From NCBI GenBank assembly GCA_002390305.1, contig DGPE01000035.1:1-26572 (forward strand): 26,572 bases of DNA. Direction: 5' to 3'. Below, piece after piece: positions 16,284 to 23,851 of the stretch; position 1 is the first letter of the stretch; each line of letters starts with the position of its first letter. The translations under genes were made by a program, and so were the position numbers. Origin of the DNA: Micrococcales bacterium UBA4448 (GTDB taxonomy: Bacteria > Actinomycetota > Actinomycetes > Actinomycetales > Microbacteriaceae). The notes under the pieces are model-generated. The model saw nothing but the letters and a program-made list of their open reading frames with translations. It searched no databases and was not told the DNA's origin.

Positions 16284-16755
16284 TTATTTCTGCGACTGGG
16301 ATGCCACCGATAATCAAAAACCCAATTAGCAAATAGGGACCAAGAGGCATCAGGCTTTTCGGACCTAGTTTTCCCAGAACTAAACCGATCAGCCCGATCA
16401 ATGTTGCCAGTCCTAGCCCGAGGCTAAGCGAAAACAAAATCAGAACCGGCGCGTGCCAAGCCAGGCTAATGTGCATCGCAATTAGCAACTTGATATCCCC
16501 CATACCTATCACTTTGAACCGGGCTAAGAGGTATCCGATGATCGCAGTAATTGAACCGGCCAGTAATCCTGCCCCAAAATCTAGCCAGCGAGATGTAGCG
16601 GCGCTGGTGACAAAAGTTGCAAAGAGTGAACCAATAATTGCTGAGTAAGTGATCTTATTTGGAAGCCGGTGCTCTCTAATGTCAATGACCGCAAGTGGAA
16701 TTGACAGGGCTGCAATCAGAAGAATAGGTAAAACTGAAACGTAGGCAAAAGTCAT
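16261..16755 (-). CDS. A24-family prepilin peptidase, short single-domain form
   Basis: A 164-residue membrane protein with five or six hydrophobic segments. The two catalytic aspartates are in [10 protein letters not shown] (Asp25) and GMGDIKL (Asp87), the TFPP/TadV-type arrangement. It lacks the N-terminal methyltransferase domain of long PilD proteins, as in archaeal-type and Tad-type peptidases. It would cleave prepilin leader peptides at the inner membrane. No pilin, secretion ATPase or Tad gene is in the window, so its substrates must be elsewhere. TAGATT lies 6 bases before the ATG, pointing to leaderless expression. Its 3' end overlaps fumC by 23 bases. Confidence 0.87.
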   Translation of the reverse strand: MTFAYVSVLPILLIAALSIPLAVIDIREHRLPNKITYSAIIGSLFATFVTSAATSRWLDFGAGLLAGSITAIIGYLLARFKVIGMGDIKLLIAMHISLAWHAPVLILFSLSLGLGLATLIGLIGLVLGKLGPKSLMPLGPYLLIGFLIIGGIPVAEIITEEALS

Positions 16756-16761
16756 CTCTGG

Positions 16762-16767
16762 AATCTA
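16762..16767 (-). promoter_or_regulatory. -10 element, leaderless prepilin peptidase promoter
   Basis: TAGATT on the minus strand, 6 bases, then ATG at 16755. No Shine-Dalgarno sequence precedes the start. Confidence 0.5.
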
Positions 16768-16808
16768 AAGCAAAACAATGTCTTGCTATGAAACTTATCC
16801 CCAGAGAT

Positions 16809-18185
16809 CTAATCCAGCAGAGTCGTGACCAAGGCCGCTATTTCACTTCTCTCACTTCTGGTCAAAGTGATGTGACTGAAAATTGATTGCCCCTTGAGAG
16901 CTTCGACAACCGAGGCAACTCCGTCGTGTCTTCCGACTCTAAGGTTGTCACGCTGAGCCACATCGTGGGTCAGCACGACTCGAGATTTCTGACCTATTCG
17001 AGAGAGCATGGTGAGCAAGACATTTCTCTCAAGAGATTGCGCCTCATCAACAATCACGAATGTATCGTGAAGGGATCTGCCCCTAATGTGAGTCAATGGC
17101 AGAACTTCTAGGATTCCCCGATTCATCACTTCGTCAATTACCTCTTTGGAAACAAGGGCTCCCAGGGTGTCAAAAACTGCTTGAGCCCAGGGGTTCATCT
17201 TCTCAGCCTCAGTCCCAGGCAAATAACCTAGCTCCTGGCCACCAACCGCATACAACGGCCTAAAAACCATAATCTTCTTGTGTTGGCGCCTCTCCAGGAC
17301 AGCCTCCAGCCCGGCACAAAGTGCCAAGGCGCTTTTTCCAGTTCCAGCTCGTCCGCCCAGGGAAACGATACCCATTTCCGGATCTAATAATGAGTCGATC
17401 GCTAGTCGCTGTTCGGCAGATCGGCCATGGAGGCCAAACATCTCCCGGTCTCCTCTCACCAGGGAGACGGTGCCATGGGCGCCAACCCGCCCTAGGGCAC
17501 TTCCTCTTTCCGAGGTGAGCACGAGACCGGTGTTTAGAGGCAGCTGCTTGGCGGCTTTACTTATGAGTTCTTCAGTGTCGTAGAGGTTGGCCATTTCATC
17601 AGCCGAAAGTGCAATTTCTGCGGTCCCACTCCACTCCTCCGTTGCAAGTTCATGCAGATATTCCTCAGCATTTATTCCGATAGAGGACGCCTTCACACGC
17701 ATCGGGAGATCTTTTGACACCAGGGTTACTCGAAACCCCTCATTTTGGAGGTTTGCCGCAACTGCAAGAATCCGAGAATCATTATCTCCGAGTTGAAAAC
17801 CAGAAGGTAGCACGCTTTGCTCAATGTGATTTAGCTCAACCCTGAGCGTGCCTCCATCGGCTACTTGAACCGGAAAGTCGAGGCGCTCGTGCCTTTTTCG
17901 AAGGTCATCCAAGAACCTGAGGGACTTCCTGGCAAAGAAACCAATTTCTGGGTCGTTGCGCTTTTTTTCAAGTTCGTTTATCACAACAATTGGAAGCACG
18001 ACTTCATGCTCTCCAAACCTGAACATTGCATTGGGGTCTGACAGCAGCACGGATGTATCAAGGACAAAAGTCTTGACTTCGGTTTGAACTTTGATTTTTG
18101 TAGATTTAGTTGGGCTCTTCACCACCTCAGGCCTATCAGGCGTCTCCGCTTTTGAAAAGTCCTCGGTGCCGGAAGGTTTACCCAA
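16809..18185 (-). CDS. PIN-PhoH fusion ATPase (PhoH2-like RNase/RNA helicase)
   Basis: A 458-residue fusion. The N-terminal PIN nuclease domain (about 38-170) has [13 protein letters not shown] (Asp43), [10 protein letters not shown] (Glu71) and GDNDSRIL (Asp134/Asp136) as metal ligands. The C-terminal PhoH ATPase has Walker [12 protein letters not shown] (277-287) and Walker B FVIVDEAQ (376-383), plus LTHDVAQRD. In mycobacteria PhoH2 of this design is reported to unwind and cleave RNA. The start is TTG 18185, supported by AAAGGGG 5 bases upstream; no ATG precedes the PIN motif. The first 37 residues are charged and probably disordered. PhoH2 near fumC is conserved in actinobacteria. Confidence 0.92.
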   Translation of the reverse strand: MGKPSGTEDFSKAETPDRPEVVKSPTKSTKIKVQTEVKTFVLDTSVLLSDPNAMFRFGEHEVVLPIVVINELEKKRNDPEIGFFARKSLRFLDDLRKRHERLDFPVQVADGGTLRVELNHIEQSVLPSGFQLGDNDSRILAVAANLQNEGFRVTLVSKDLPMRVKASSIGINAEEYLHELATEEWSGTAEIALSADEMANLYDTEELISKAAKQLPLNTGLVLTSERGSALGRVGAHGTVSLVRGDREMFGLHGRSAEQRLAIDSLLDPEMGIVSLGGRAGTGKSALALCAGLEAVLERRQHKKIMVFRPLYAVGGQELGYLPGTEAEKMNPWAQAVFDTLGALVSKEVIDEVMNRGILEVLPLTHIRGRSLHDTFVIVDEAQSLERNVLLTMLSRIGQKSRVVLTHDVAQRDNLRVGRHDGVASVVEALKGQSIFSHITLTRSERSEIAALVTTLLD

Positions 18186-18286
18186 TTTCGCCCCTTTGAG
18201 TTTGTTGCTTTTCTCAAATTTAGACCTTGGAAAATGGAGTCCGCCATTTAGACACGCTTTAAATCAGAACGCTTCCCTAACCGCTG

Positions 18287-19048
18287 TTAGGCCCCAAAGC
18301 GACGATGGCGCCGCTGGAAATCTCGCAGCGCGCGAAGGAAGTCTACTTTTCTGAAATCTGGCCAGAGTGCCTCTGCAAAGTAAAACTCGCTGTTTGCACT
18401 CTGCCACAGCAAAAAACCACTTAATCTTTGTTCACCACTGGTTCGAATCAACAGGTCAGGATCTGGCTGTCCTCCGGTGTAGAGGTGCTCGGCAATCAAC
18501 TCGGGCGTCATAACTTCTGCCAGCTGCTCGATGGTGCTTCCCTCTTTTGAATGCTTCTTTAAGATATCTCGCATTGCATCCGCGATTTCTTTCCGCCCAC
18601 CATATGCGATGGCTAGATTGACGTGTGGACCTTTATTTGACTCAGTACTGCTTTCAACCGCCGCTAGCCGCTGTATAGCATCTGCGGGAAGAGATTCTCG
18701 GTCGCCCACGACCTGCAACTGCCAACGCCCAATTGCTGCCAATTCCTCGCTGAGCTCAATAATGATGTCGATTAGTTCGGTCAGCTCTTGTCCGTGTCGA
18801 CCTGTGAGATTATCAGTTGAGAGCAAGTAAAGAGTGACATGGTTCACGCCAAGCTCTGAACACCAGTTTAGGAATTCGGTGATCTTCTTGGCTCCAGCTG
18901 CATGCCCCTGGCCCGCCTTGTCAAACCCTTGAACCTTGGCCCAACGACGATTTCCGTCCACCATGACACCCACATGTTTCGGCATGTCTTTGGAGCTCAA
19001 GTTGCGTTCAAGCAATTTTGAGTAAAAACCATAAAGCAGATTTTGCAC
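18287..19048 (-). CDS. uppS: Cis-prenyltransferase (isoprenyl/undecaprenyl diphosphate synthase)
   Basis: About 253 residues. It condenses isopentenyl diphosphate onto allylic diphosphates in cis, making lipid carriers for cell-wall precursors. The catalytic Asp31 lies in VDGNRRWAK; other blocks are YLLSTDN, LAIAYGGRKEI, LLIRTSGEQRLSGFLLWQ and WPDF. The DGNRRW form, rather than DGNGRW, matches the mycobacterial Rv1086 short-chain Z-FPP synthase type, so it may make a short product for a second UppS encoded elsewhere. TAGCAT lies 6 bases before GTG 19048; the adjacent GTG 19051 is the alternative. It is divergent from trhA, an arrangement also known in mycobacteria. Confidence 0.93.
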   Translation of the reverse strand: MQNLLYGFYSKLLERNLSSKDMPKHVGVMVDGNRRWAKVQGFDKAGQGHAAGAKKITEFLNWCSELGVNHVTLYLLSTDNLTGRHGQELTELIDIIIELSEELAAIGRWQLQVVGDRESLPADAIQRLAAVESSTESNKGPHVNLAIAYGGRKEIADAMRDILKKHSKEGSTIEQLAEVMTPELIAEHLYTGGQPDPDLLIRTSGEQRLSGFLLWQSANSEFYFAEALWPDFRKVDFLRALRDFQRRHRRFGA

Positions 19049-19054
19049 CACTGA

Positions 19055-19060
19055 ATGCTA
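19055..19060 (-). promoter_or_regulatory. -10 element, leaderless uppS promoter
   Basis: TAGCAT on the minus strand, TCAGTG (6 bases), then GTG at 19048. The 6-base rule selects the second of two tandem GTG codons. Confidence 0.5.
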
Positions 19061-19080
19061 CCTGAATCTGGTCCATGCTT

Positions 19081-19086
19081 TAGCCT
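19081..19086 (+). promoter_or_regulatory. -10 element, near-leaderless trhA promoter
   Basis: TAGCCT, 7 bases, then ATG 19094. Divergent from the uppS -10 with 20 bases between them. Confidence 0.45.
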
Positions 19087-19093
19087 TGTGAGC

Positions 19094-19822
19094 ATGAGCA
19101 AAGCAGATTTACCAGACCCGCTGCATATCCCCTTCAACGAGCTAAAGGGGTCCAGTGCTCTAGACGAAATTCGTCCGACCTGGCGCGGTTGGATCCACAC
19201 GGGAGTGTTGCCATTTGTGGTTGCTGCCGGAGTTCTACTCCTGGTGTTTTCTGAGGGTTGGCAGGCCAAGACTGCTGCCGCGATTTACTTCGCTAGCTCA
19301 ATCTTGCTCTTTGGTAATTCAGCGCTCTATCACCGTTTCAACTGGGGGCCAATCACTAAAGTAATTTTGAAAAGGATTGACCATTCCAACATCTTTTTGC
19401 TAATTGCGGGCACCTACACGCCCATGGCGGTCACTGCACTGAGCGCCGATAAAGGCTTCTGGCTTCTAGTTGCAGTCTGGTCGATTGCGATTCTAGGAAT
19501 CAGCTTCAGGGTCTTTTGGATCAATGCTCCACGTTGGCTTTACGTTCCGATCTACCTGGCAATGGGTTGGATCGCAGTCTTGTTCATTCCGGACTTCATC
19601 GAAACCAACCTTGCAATGATGACTTTGGTCATTATTGGAGGGCTGTGCTATTCAGTCGGCGCGATTATTTACGGACTAAAAAAACCAAATCCATTCCCGA
19701 AGCATTTTGGGTTTCACGAGATTTTCCACGCGCTAACTGTTGCGGCATTCTTTTGCCATTGGACAGCATGTCTGCTTATTGGTCTTGACCCTCTTCCGGG
19801 TTCAATCGCTTTGGCTTCTTAG
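19094..19822 (+). CDS. trhA: PAQR/hemolysin III family membrane protein (TrhA)
   Basis: A 242-residue seven-helix membrane protein of the PAQR/hemolysin III family. Conserved features are NSALYHRFNW near the second helix, KRIDHSNIFLLIAGTYTPM, and the C-terminal HFGFHEIFHALTVAAFFCHW, whose histidines with the earlier one form the predicted metal site. TrhA in Escherichia coli is linked to membrane energetics and fatty-acid homeostasis; a true hemolytic role is doubtful. ATG 19094 is preferred over an in-frame start 39 bases upstream because a -10-like TAGCCT ends 7 bases before it. Its last 47 bases overlap the convergent small membrane-protein gene. Confidence 0.92.
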   Translation: MSKADLPDPLHIPFNELKGSSALDEIRPTWRGWIHTGVLPFVVAAGVLLLVFSEGWQAKTAAAIYFASSILLFGNSALYHRFNWGPITKVILKRIDHSNIFLLIAGTYTPMAVTALSADKGFWLLVAVWSIAILGISFRVFWINAPRWLYVPIYLAMGWIAVLFIPDFIETNLAMMTLVIIGGLCYSVGAIIYGLKKPNPFPKHFGFHEIFHALTVAAFFCHWTACLLIGLDPLPGSIALAS

Positions 19823-20072
19823 GAGGTTCTGGCCTTTCTGGCTTCGACACCTCAAGGTTGTCTAGCTCTTCGGCAGCCAGCCGGGCTCGGATCTCACCCC
19901 GATAACGAGTCTTTCTAACCCTACGATTCATGTCAAAAATCAAGGCTATTGCGGACCCTGCAACAGCAAAGGTGACGATGAATCCGATTGTTCCGGGCGA
20001 GTTATAAGTGTCGTCTGGAACAGGAGTCGGAGTAGTGGTTGCCTCCATTAGCAGTGCAAATAAAAAATCCAT
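19776..20072 (-). CDS. Small single-TM conserved actinobacterial protein (Rv1083-like)
   Basis: A 98-residue protein with a short N-terminal part rich in Thr/Pro, one membrane segment (GTIGFIVTFAVAGSAIALIF, about 27-46), then a basic and proline/lysine-rich cytoplasmic tail (RRVRKTRYRGEIRARL and PPKKPKRLNPEE). It is recognised by position and general form as the small membrane protein that follows mca in actinobacteria (Rv1083, from memory). Function unknown. AATACT lies 6 bases before the ATG, so it is probably leaderless. The mca gene that should lie between it and the DUF4307 gene is absent. Its 3' end overlaps trhA by 47 bases. Confidence 0.75.
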   Translation of the reverse strand: MDFLFALLMEATTTPTPVPDDTYNSPGTIGFIVTFAVAGSAIALIFDMNRRVRKTRYRGEIRARLAAEELDNLEVSKPERPEPPKKPKRLNPEEGQDQ

Positions 20073-20078
20073 AGGACA

Positions 20079-20084
20079 AGTATT
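20079..20084 (-). promoter_or_regulatory. -10 element, leaderless small membrane-protein promoter
   Basis: AATACT on the minus strand, 6 bases, then ATG 20072. The block nearly repeats the one before rmuC. Confidence 0.45.
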
Positions 20085-20111
20085 CCACCTGTGTCGTAGC
20101 CTTATAACAAC

Positions 20112-20504
20112 ATGTCATCAACAGATAAGCTCCTTAGCCAGCGTTACGGAACTAAACGTCCAGTAAATGCTCGCAGAAACCGCATTTTGGCTGGCTTTGG
20201 TGTTGGGGCGATGATTCTGGCGGCGGCATACTTTGCGGCGGCAAACTATTCCCCGCTCGTCACCACGGAGGTTGGCTTTCGCGTTGAGTCGGATTGGCGA
20301 ACAGAAGTCGATTTCGAACTAAGTATGCCTGCAGGCTCTACTGCAATTTGTACATTTGAGGCACTGGACAACAGCTTCGGAGTGGTGGGGTTTGCCGAAT
20401 TTGAATTCGGACCGTCTGAATTCGACACGAACCGATATACGGTTGCTATTAACACTTATTCCATGGCTGTCACAGGCTTGGTTGATGAGTGCACCCTGCG
20501 TTAG
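20112..20504 (+). CDS. DUF4307-like membrane-anchored protein
   Basis: A 130-residue protein. The basic N-terminus (SQRYGTKRPVNARRNR) is followed by one membrane segment (about 26-46) and an exported domain with VGFRVESDWRTEVDFELS and AICTFEALDNSFGVVGF. This matches the general form of the DUF4307 family found next to greA in actinobacteria (Rv1081c, from memory). Function unknown. ATG 20112 has no ribosome site; TAGCCT 9 bases upstream is a possible -10. A strong intrinsic terminator follows the stop by 9 bases, and greA comes next. Confidence 0.78.
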   Translation: MSSTDKLLSQRYGTKRPVNARRNRILAGFGVGAMILAAAYFAAANYSPLVTTEVGFRVESDWRTEVDFELSMPAGSTAICTFEALDNSFGVVGFAEFEFGPSEFDTNRYTVAINTYSMAVTGLVDECTLR

Positions 20505-20513
20505 AGTATTTAT

Positions 20514-20536
20514 AGCCCGCTTTGCGGGCTGTTTTC
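20514..20536 (+). terminator. Rho-independent terminator between DUF4307 gene and greA
   Basis: AGCCCGC (20514-20520), loop TTT, GCGGGCT (20524-20530), then GTTTTC. It ends the DUF4307 transcript just before the greA ribosome site (GGAGG near 20543), so it could also act as a leader terminator of greA. Confidence 0.85.
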
Positions 20537-20557
20537 ATAACCGGAGGTGTTTTCATT

Positions 20558-21064
20558 ATGAGCGACTCAATTCTGCTCACTCAGGCCGCCTATGACAGGA
20601 TGCTGGCGGAGCTAACCCAGCTAATCACCGAAGAGCGCCATGCCATCAGTCTCAAGATTCAAGAGGCTCGCGAAGAGGGTGACCTGAAGGAGAACGGCGG
20701 CTACCACGCTGCAAAAGAAGAGCAGGGCAAAATTGAGGCTCGCATAAACAGGCTCGAAGAAATGCTTGCGAATGCCGAGATCGGGCAAGCGGACCCATCC
20801 GATGGAATTGTAAAGCAAGGATTAATGCTCAGCTGCAAACTAAACGGTGCGCACAAAGAGTTCTATCTCGGCTCACACGAGGTGTTTGAGGGAACAGAAT
20901 TTGAACTTCAAATCGAAGAAGGAGATCTTGACGTTTTCTCCCCTGATTCACCAATCGGGCAAGTTGTTATGGGTCAGTCCGTTGGCTCATCAGTCAGCTT
21001 TACTGCACCAAATGGTAAAGAAATCAAGGTTGAAATCGTTAGCCTTAAAGCCTTTATTTTTTAG
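20558..21064 (+). CDS. greA: Transcription elongation factor GreA
   Basis: A 168-residue GreA. The N-terminal coiled coil (about 2-75) carries the acidic tip EEGDLKENGGYHAAKEEQG, which reaches the RNA polymerase active site to stimulate cleavage of backtracked RNA. The C-terminal FKBP-like domain ends SPIGQVVMGQSVGSSVSF. The start at ATG 20558 has CCGGAGG 11 bases upstream; a start at 20522 would fall inside the terminator. greA next to a DUF4307 gene is a conserved actinobacterial pair. Its TAG overlaps the convergent ilvA stop by 4 bases. Confidence 0.96.
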   Translation: MSDSILLTQAAYDRMLAELTQLITEERHAISLKIQEAREEGDLKENGGYHAAKEEQGKIEARINRLEEMLANAEIGQADPSDGIVKQGLMLSCKLNGAHKEFYLGSHEVFEGTEFELQIEEGDLDVFSPDSPIGQVVMGQSVGSSVSFTAPNGKEIKVEIVSLKAFIF

Positions 21065-22296
21065 TCTTGGTTCATTCTCGGACTAAGGCCAGCCTTTTTC
21101 AAAGATTGAAAAACCTCATCGCGATGTTCTTTGCCGCGAGTTTCAATACTCAGGTCTAGTTCAACTTCACTAATCTGAAGACCATTTCCGTGCCTTGTAT
21201 GCAAGACCTCGACAACATTGGCACCGGCGGCTGCAACAGCCTCGGCAGTCAGAACTAGTTGCCCGGGACGGTCTGGAAGCATAACCGCGATGTTGGTGTA
21301 CCGGTCAGAGGCTGCGAGCCCGTGCCGTATAACACGCTGAACAAGCAGTGGGTCTATGTTCCCGCCAGAAAGGATAACGGCTGTAGTTCCCTTGAGCTTT
21401 ACTTTTCCCGACAACATTGCTGCCACACCAACGACGCCACCTGCTTCCACAACAAGCTTGGATTTCTCCATTACCAAAACCATCGCCCTGGCTATCTCGT
21501 CTTCTGTCACCGTGACAACTTTGTCAACGTACTTTGAGATCAAGTCAAAGGGAATTTTGCCGGGTTTGGCAACGGCGATACCATCTGCAATTGTTGATTG
21601 CATTTTTATCTCAACCGGCTTGCCAGCCTTCAGTGATGGTGGGTAGGCGGCCGCTGCTGCTGCCTGAACTGCTACCACATTTACTTTTTTCCCAAGGCTT
21701 TTCGCCCTGAGCTTTACCGCGGTGGAAACTCCTGCCGCAAGACCTCCGCCACCAAGACAAACAAGAATGTTGTCCACATCCGGGAGATCTTCGAGGATCT
21801 CTAGGCCTACAACGCCCTGACCAGAAACGATATCTAGATCGTCAAAAGGCGGGATGAAGACTGCACCAGATTTCTCAGTGAAAGTTTTGGCTGCAACCAG
21901 AGTCTCATCGAAAATGGTGCCCGAGAGGACAACCTTTGCACCGAAATCTAAAGTCGCCTGATACTTAGGCAAAGATGCCCCAATTGGCATAAATATTGTC
22001 GCTTTGATGCCAAGCTCGCGAGCGGCATAGGCAACACCCTGAGCGTGGTTGCCAGCTGAGGCAGCTACCACACCTTTTTTTCTTTCTTCTGGGGACAGCG
22101 AGGACAACCTGTTATAGGCGCCTCGCAATTTGAATGAGCCTGTTCTCTGAAGATTCTCACACTTTAGAAAGACTGGGATATCAGTCATCTCCGACAGCCA
22201 GTCACATTTCAATAATGGAGTTCGAATCGCAACGTTGACCAGGGTCTTCTGGGCCTGCTCGAATTCTGCAAGGGAAAGAGTTGTCTTTAGAGCCAT
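21061..22296 (-). CDS. ilvA: Threonine ammonia-lyase with C-terminal ACT domain
   Basis: A 411-residue PLP enzyme deaminating threonine (or serine) to 2-oxobutyrate (or pyruvate), the entry step to isoleucine. The PLP lysine is in GSFKLRGAYNRL (Lys56), and CLGGGGLAAG binds the phosphate. A single ACT domain occupies about 335-405 (beginning NIAVMLPDRPGQL), so this is the one-ACT type of about 400 residues rather than the 500-residue two-ACT Escherichia coli form. Whether it is biosynthetic or catabolic is open. GAAGG lies 8 bases before the ATG. It lies 41 bases downstream of htpX on the same strand. Confidence 0.94.
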   Translation of the reverse strand: MALKTTLSLAEFEQAQKTLVNVAIRTPLLKCDWLSEMTDIPVFLKCENLQRTGSFKLRGAYNRLSSLSPEERKKGVVAASAGNHAQGVAYAARELGIKATIFMPIGASLPKYQATLDFGAKVVLSGTIFDETLVAAKTFTEKSGAVFIPPFDDLDIVSGQGVVGLEILEDLPDVDNILVCLGGGGLAAGVSTAVKLRAKSLGKKVNVVAVQAAAAAAYPPSLKAGKPVEIKMQSTIADGIAVAKPGKIPFDLISKYVDKVVTVTEDEIARAMVLVMEKSKLVVEAGGVVGVAAMLSGKVKLKGTTAVILSGGNIDPLLVQRVIRHGLAASDRYTNIAVMLPDRPGQLVLTAEAVAAAGANVVEVLHTRHGNGLQISEVELDLSIETRGKEHRDEVFQSLKKAGLSPRMNQD

Positions 22297-22337
22297 TGGG
22301 AAACCTTCAATCTGAGACTGACTGAAAGTCTAGCGAT

Positions 22338-23225
22338 TTAGAAGCCTTTACCCATCTGGTTTAGTCTTTCAACCCTTTTTGGTAGTGGTGGGTGAGTCGA
22401 AAACACGCGCTCCACAATTCCAGGTTTTATCGGGTCGTTTATGTACATATGCGCCATCGCAGAATTGGCGCGCTTCATTGGCTTTCCGTATTCGCCGAGC
22501 TTAGTGAGGGCTGAAGCCAGTCCATCTGGATACCTGGTCATTTCTATTCCGGAGGCATCGGCAAGATACTCTCGCTGACGAGAAACAGCAGCAGAAACCA
22601 GTGGGCCAATAAGCCAAGTAATAATCATGCCCACGGCGCCGATCACGATCAGAATCATGCCAAGCTGGCCGCTTTGCCTGCCCCTTCCCATTCTGGAGAA
22701 CCATGCCATTCGAATCGCAAAGTCTGCCAAGATTCCAATCGCCGAGATTAGTCCGAATACGATCATGGACACACGGATGTCATAGTTCTTTACATGTGCC
22801 ATTTCGTGGGCCATAACGCCCTCAAGCTCGTTGTCATCCATGATCTCAAGCAGACCGGTCGTTGAGGCAACAACGGCGTGCTCCGGATTTCTCCCAGTTG
22901 CGAAAGCATTAGGAGCAGGATCTTGAATCACGTACACCTTGGGCATTGGCATCCCCTGCGAGATGCTCAAATTTTCAACGATATTCCAGAGCCTAGGGTT
23001 GTCTTTTTTTTCAATTTGCTTGGCACCACTCATGGTTATGGCAAGTCGAGAACCCGCGTAGTACTGAAACACCGTGTATGCGATTACAAACCCAACAATC
23101 CAAATAACACTTGAACCATTGCCGCTGTATGCGCCCCAAAGCCAAGCGATACCGCCTAGGAGCAAGATGAAGCTGGAGACAATGAGGAACGTATTTCGCT
23201 TATTGGCTGCGATTGCCGAATACAT
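22338..23225 (-). CDS. htpX: Membrane zinc metalloprotease HtpX
   Basis: A 295-residue M48 peptidase that degrades misfolded membrane proteins. It has two N-terminal membrane segments (about 13-33 and 38-58), the zinc motif MAHEMAHVKNYD (His140, Glu141, His144) and the third ligand in REYLADASG. Two further hydrophobic stretches lie between them (about 152-172 and 190-212). AGAGGG serves as ribosome site. It follows lemA by 8 bases; the lemA-htpX pair is widespread in bacteria and the two are probably co-translated. Confidence 0.95.
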   Translation of the reverse strand: MYSAIAANKRNTFLIVSSFILLLGGIAWLWGAYSGNGSSVIWIVGFVIAYTVFQYYAGSRLAITMSGAKQIEKKDNPRLWNIVENLSISQGMPMPKVYVIQDPAPNAFATGRNPEHAVVASTTGLLEIMDDNELEGVMAHEMAHVKNYDIRVSMIVFGLISAIGILADFAIRMAWFSRMGRGRQSGQLGMILIVIGAVGMIITWLIGPLVSAAVSRQREYLADASGIEMTRYPDGLASALTKLGEYGKPMKRANSAMAHMYINDPIKPGIVERVFSTHPPLPKRVERLNQMGKGF

Positions 23226-23233
23226 TTTGCCCT

Positions 23234-23803
23234 CTAGAACTTGACGCTTGGTGGCTCTGCAATTGCATCTGGGTCAGCAACCTCGAAGAACTCTCTTTCG
23301 TCAAAGCCAAGGTTTGAGGCAAAGACATTATTTGGGAACTGCAAAATCTTGGTGTTTAGTTCGCGCACGCCGCCGTTAAAGAACCTCCTTGCGGCCATGA
23401 CCTTATCCTCGGTGTCGGTCAGCTCTCGCTGCAGCTCGAGAAAATTGGTGGACGCCACCAACGTCGGATAAGCCTCTGAGACTGCGAATAAGCTCTTCAG
23501 TGCTCCCTGAAGAGCTCCGTCAGCCTTAGCGGCCTGTGCGGGGTGCTCCAGGGCCTCTGGGGATACTGTTGCCGCCCTGGCACGAGTGACATTTTCAAAA
23601 ACTTCTTTTTCATGCGAGGCATAGCCACGAACAGTTTCAATTAGGTTTGGAATCAGGTCGGCTCTGCGCTTCAGCTGAACCGTAATGTCGCTCCAAGCCT
23701 CATCAACCCTGACCTTGAGCGTTACCAGCTGGTTATAGGTAATCCAGAGAAAAAGCCCGACGATTATTATCAGTCCGAGCACTACCCAAATTGCGATGTC
23801 CAT
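23234..23803 (-). CDS. LemA family protein
   Basis: A 189-residue protein with an N-terminal membrane segment (about 5-25) and a helical-bundle domain starting LKVRVDEAWSDITVQLKRRADLIPNLIETV, the family hallmark (first 20 residues of this are the clearest). The segment RELTDTEDKVMAARRFFN is also conserved. Function is poorly known; it is often paired with HtpX. A strong AAAGGAGA lies 4 bases before the ATG. Confidence 0.94.
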   Translation of the reverse strand: MDIAIWVVLGLIIIVGLFLWITYNQLVTLKVRVDEAWSDITVQLKRRADLIPNLIETVRGYASHEKEVFENVTRARAATVSPEALEHPAQAAKADGALQGALKSLFAVSEAYPTLVASTNFLELQRELTDTEDKVMAARRFFNGGVRELNTKILQFPNNVFASNLGFDEREFFEVADPDAIAEPPSVKF

Positions 23804-23851
23804 GATTCTCCTTTTTTTGAACTTTCCTAGGTTAGGGCAATTTACTGACTG

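Noticed and set aside
18232..18252. AAATGG/CCATTT inverted repeat between uppS and the PhoH-like gene as a terminator
   Set aside because: Only 6 bp, AT-rich, and lacking a T-tract on the relevant strand; too weak to call.
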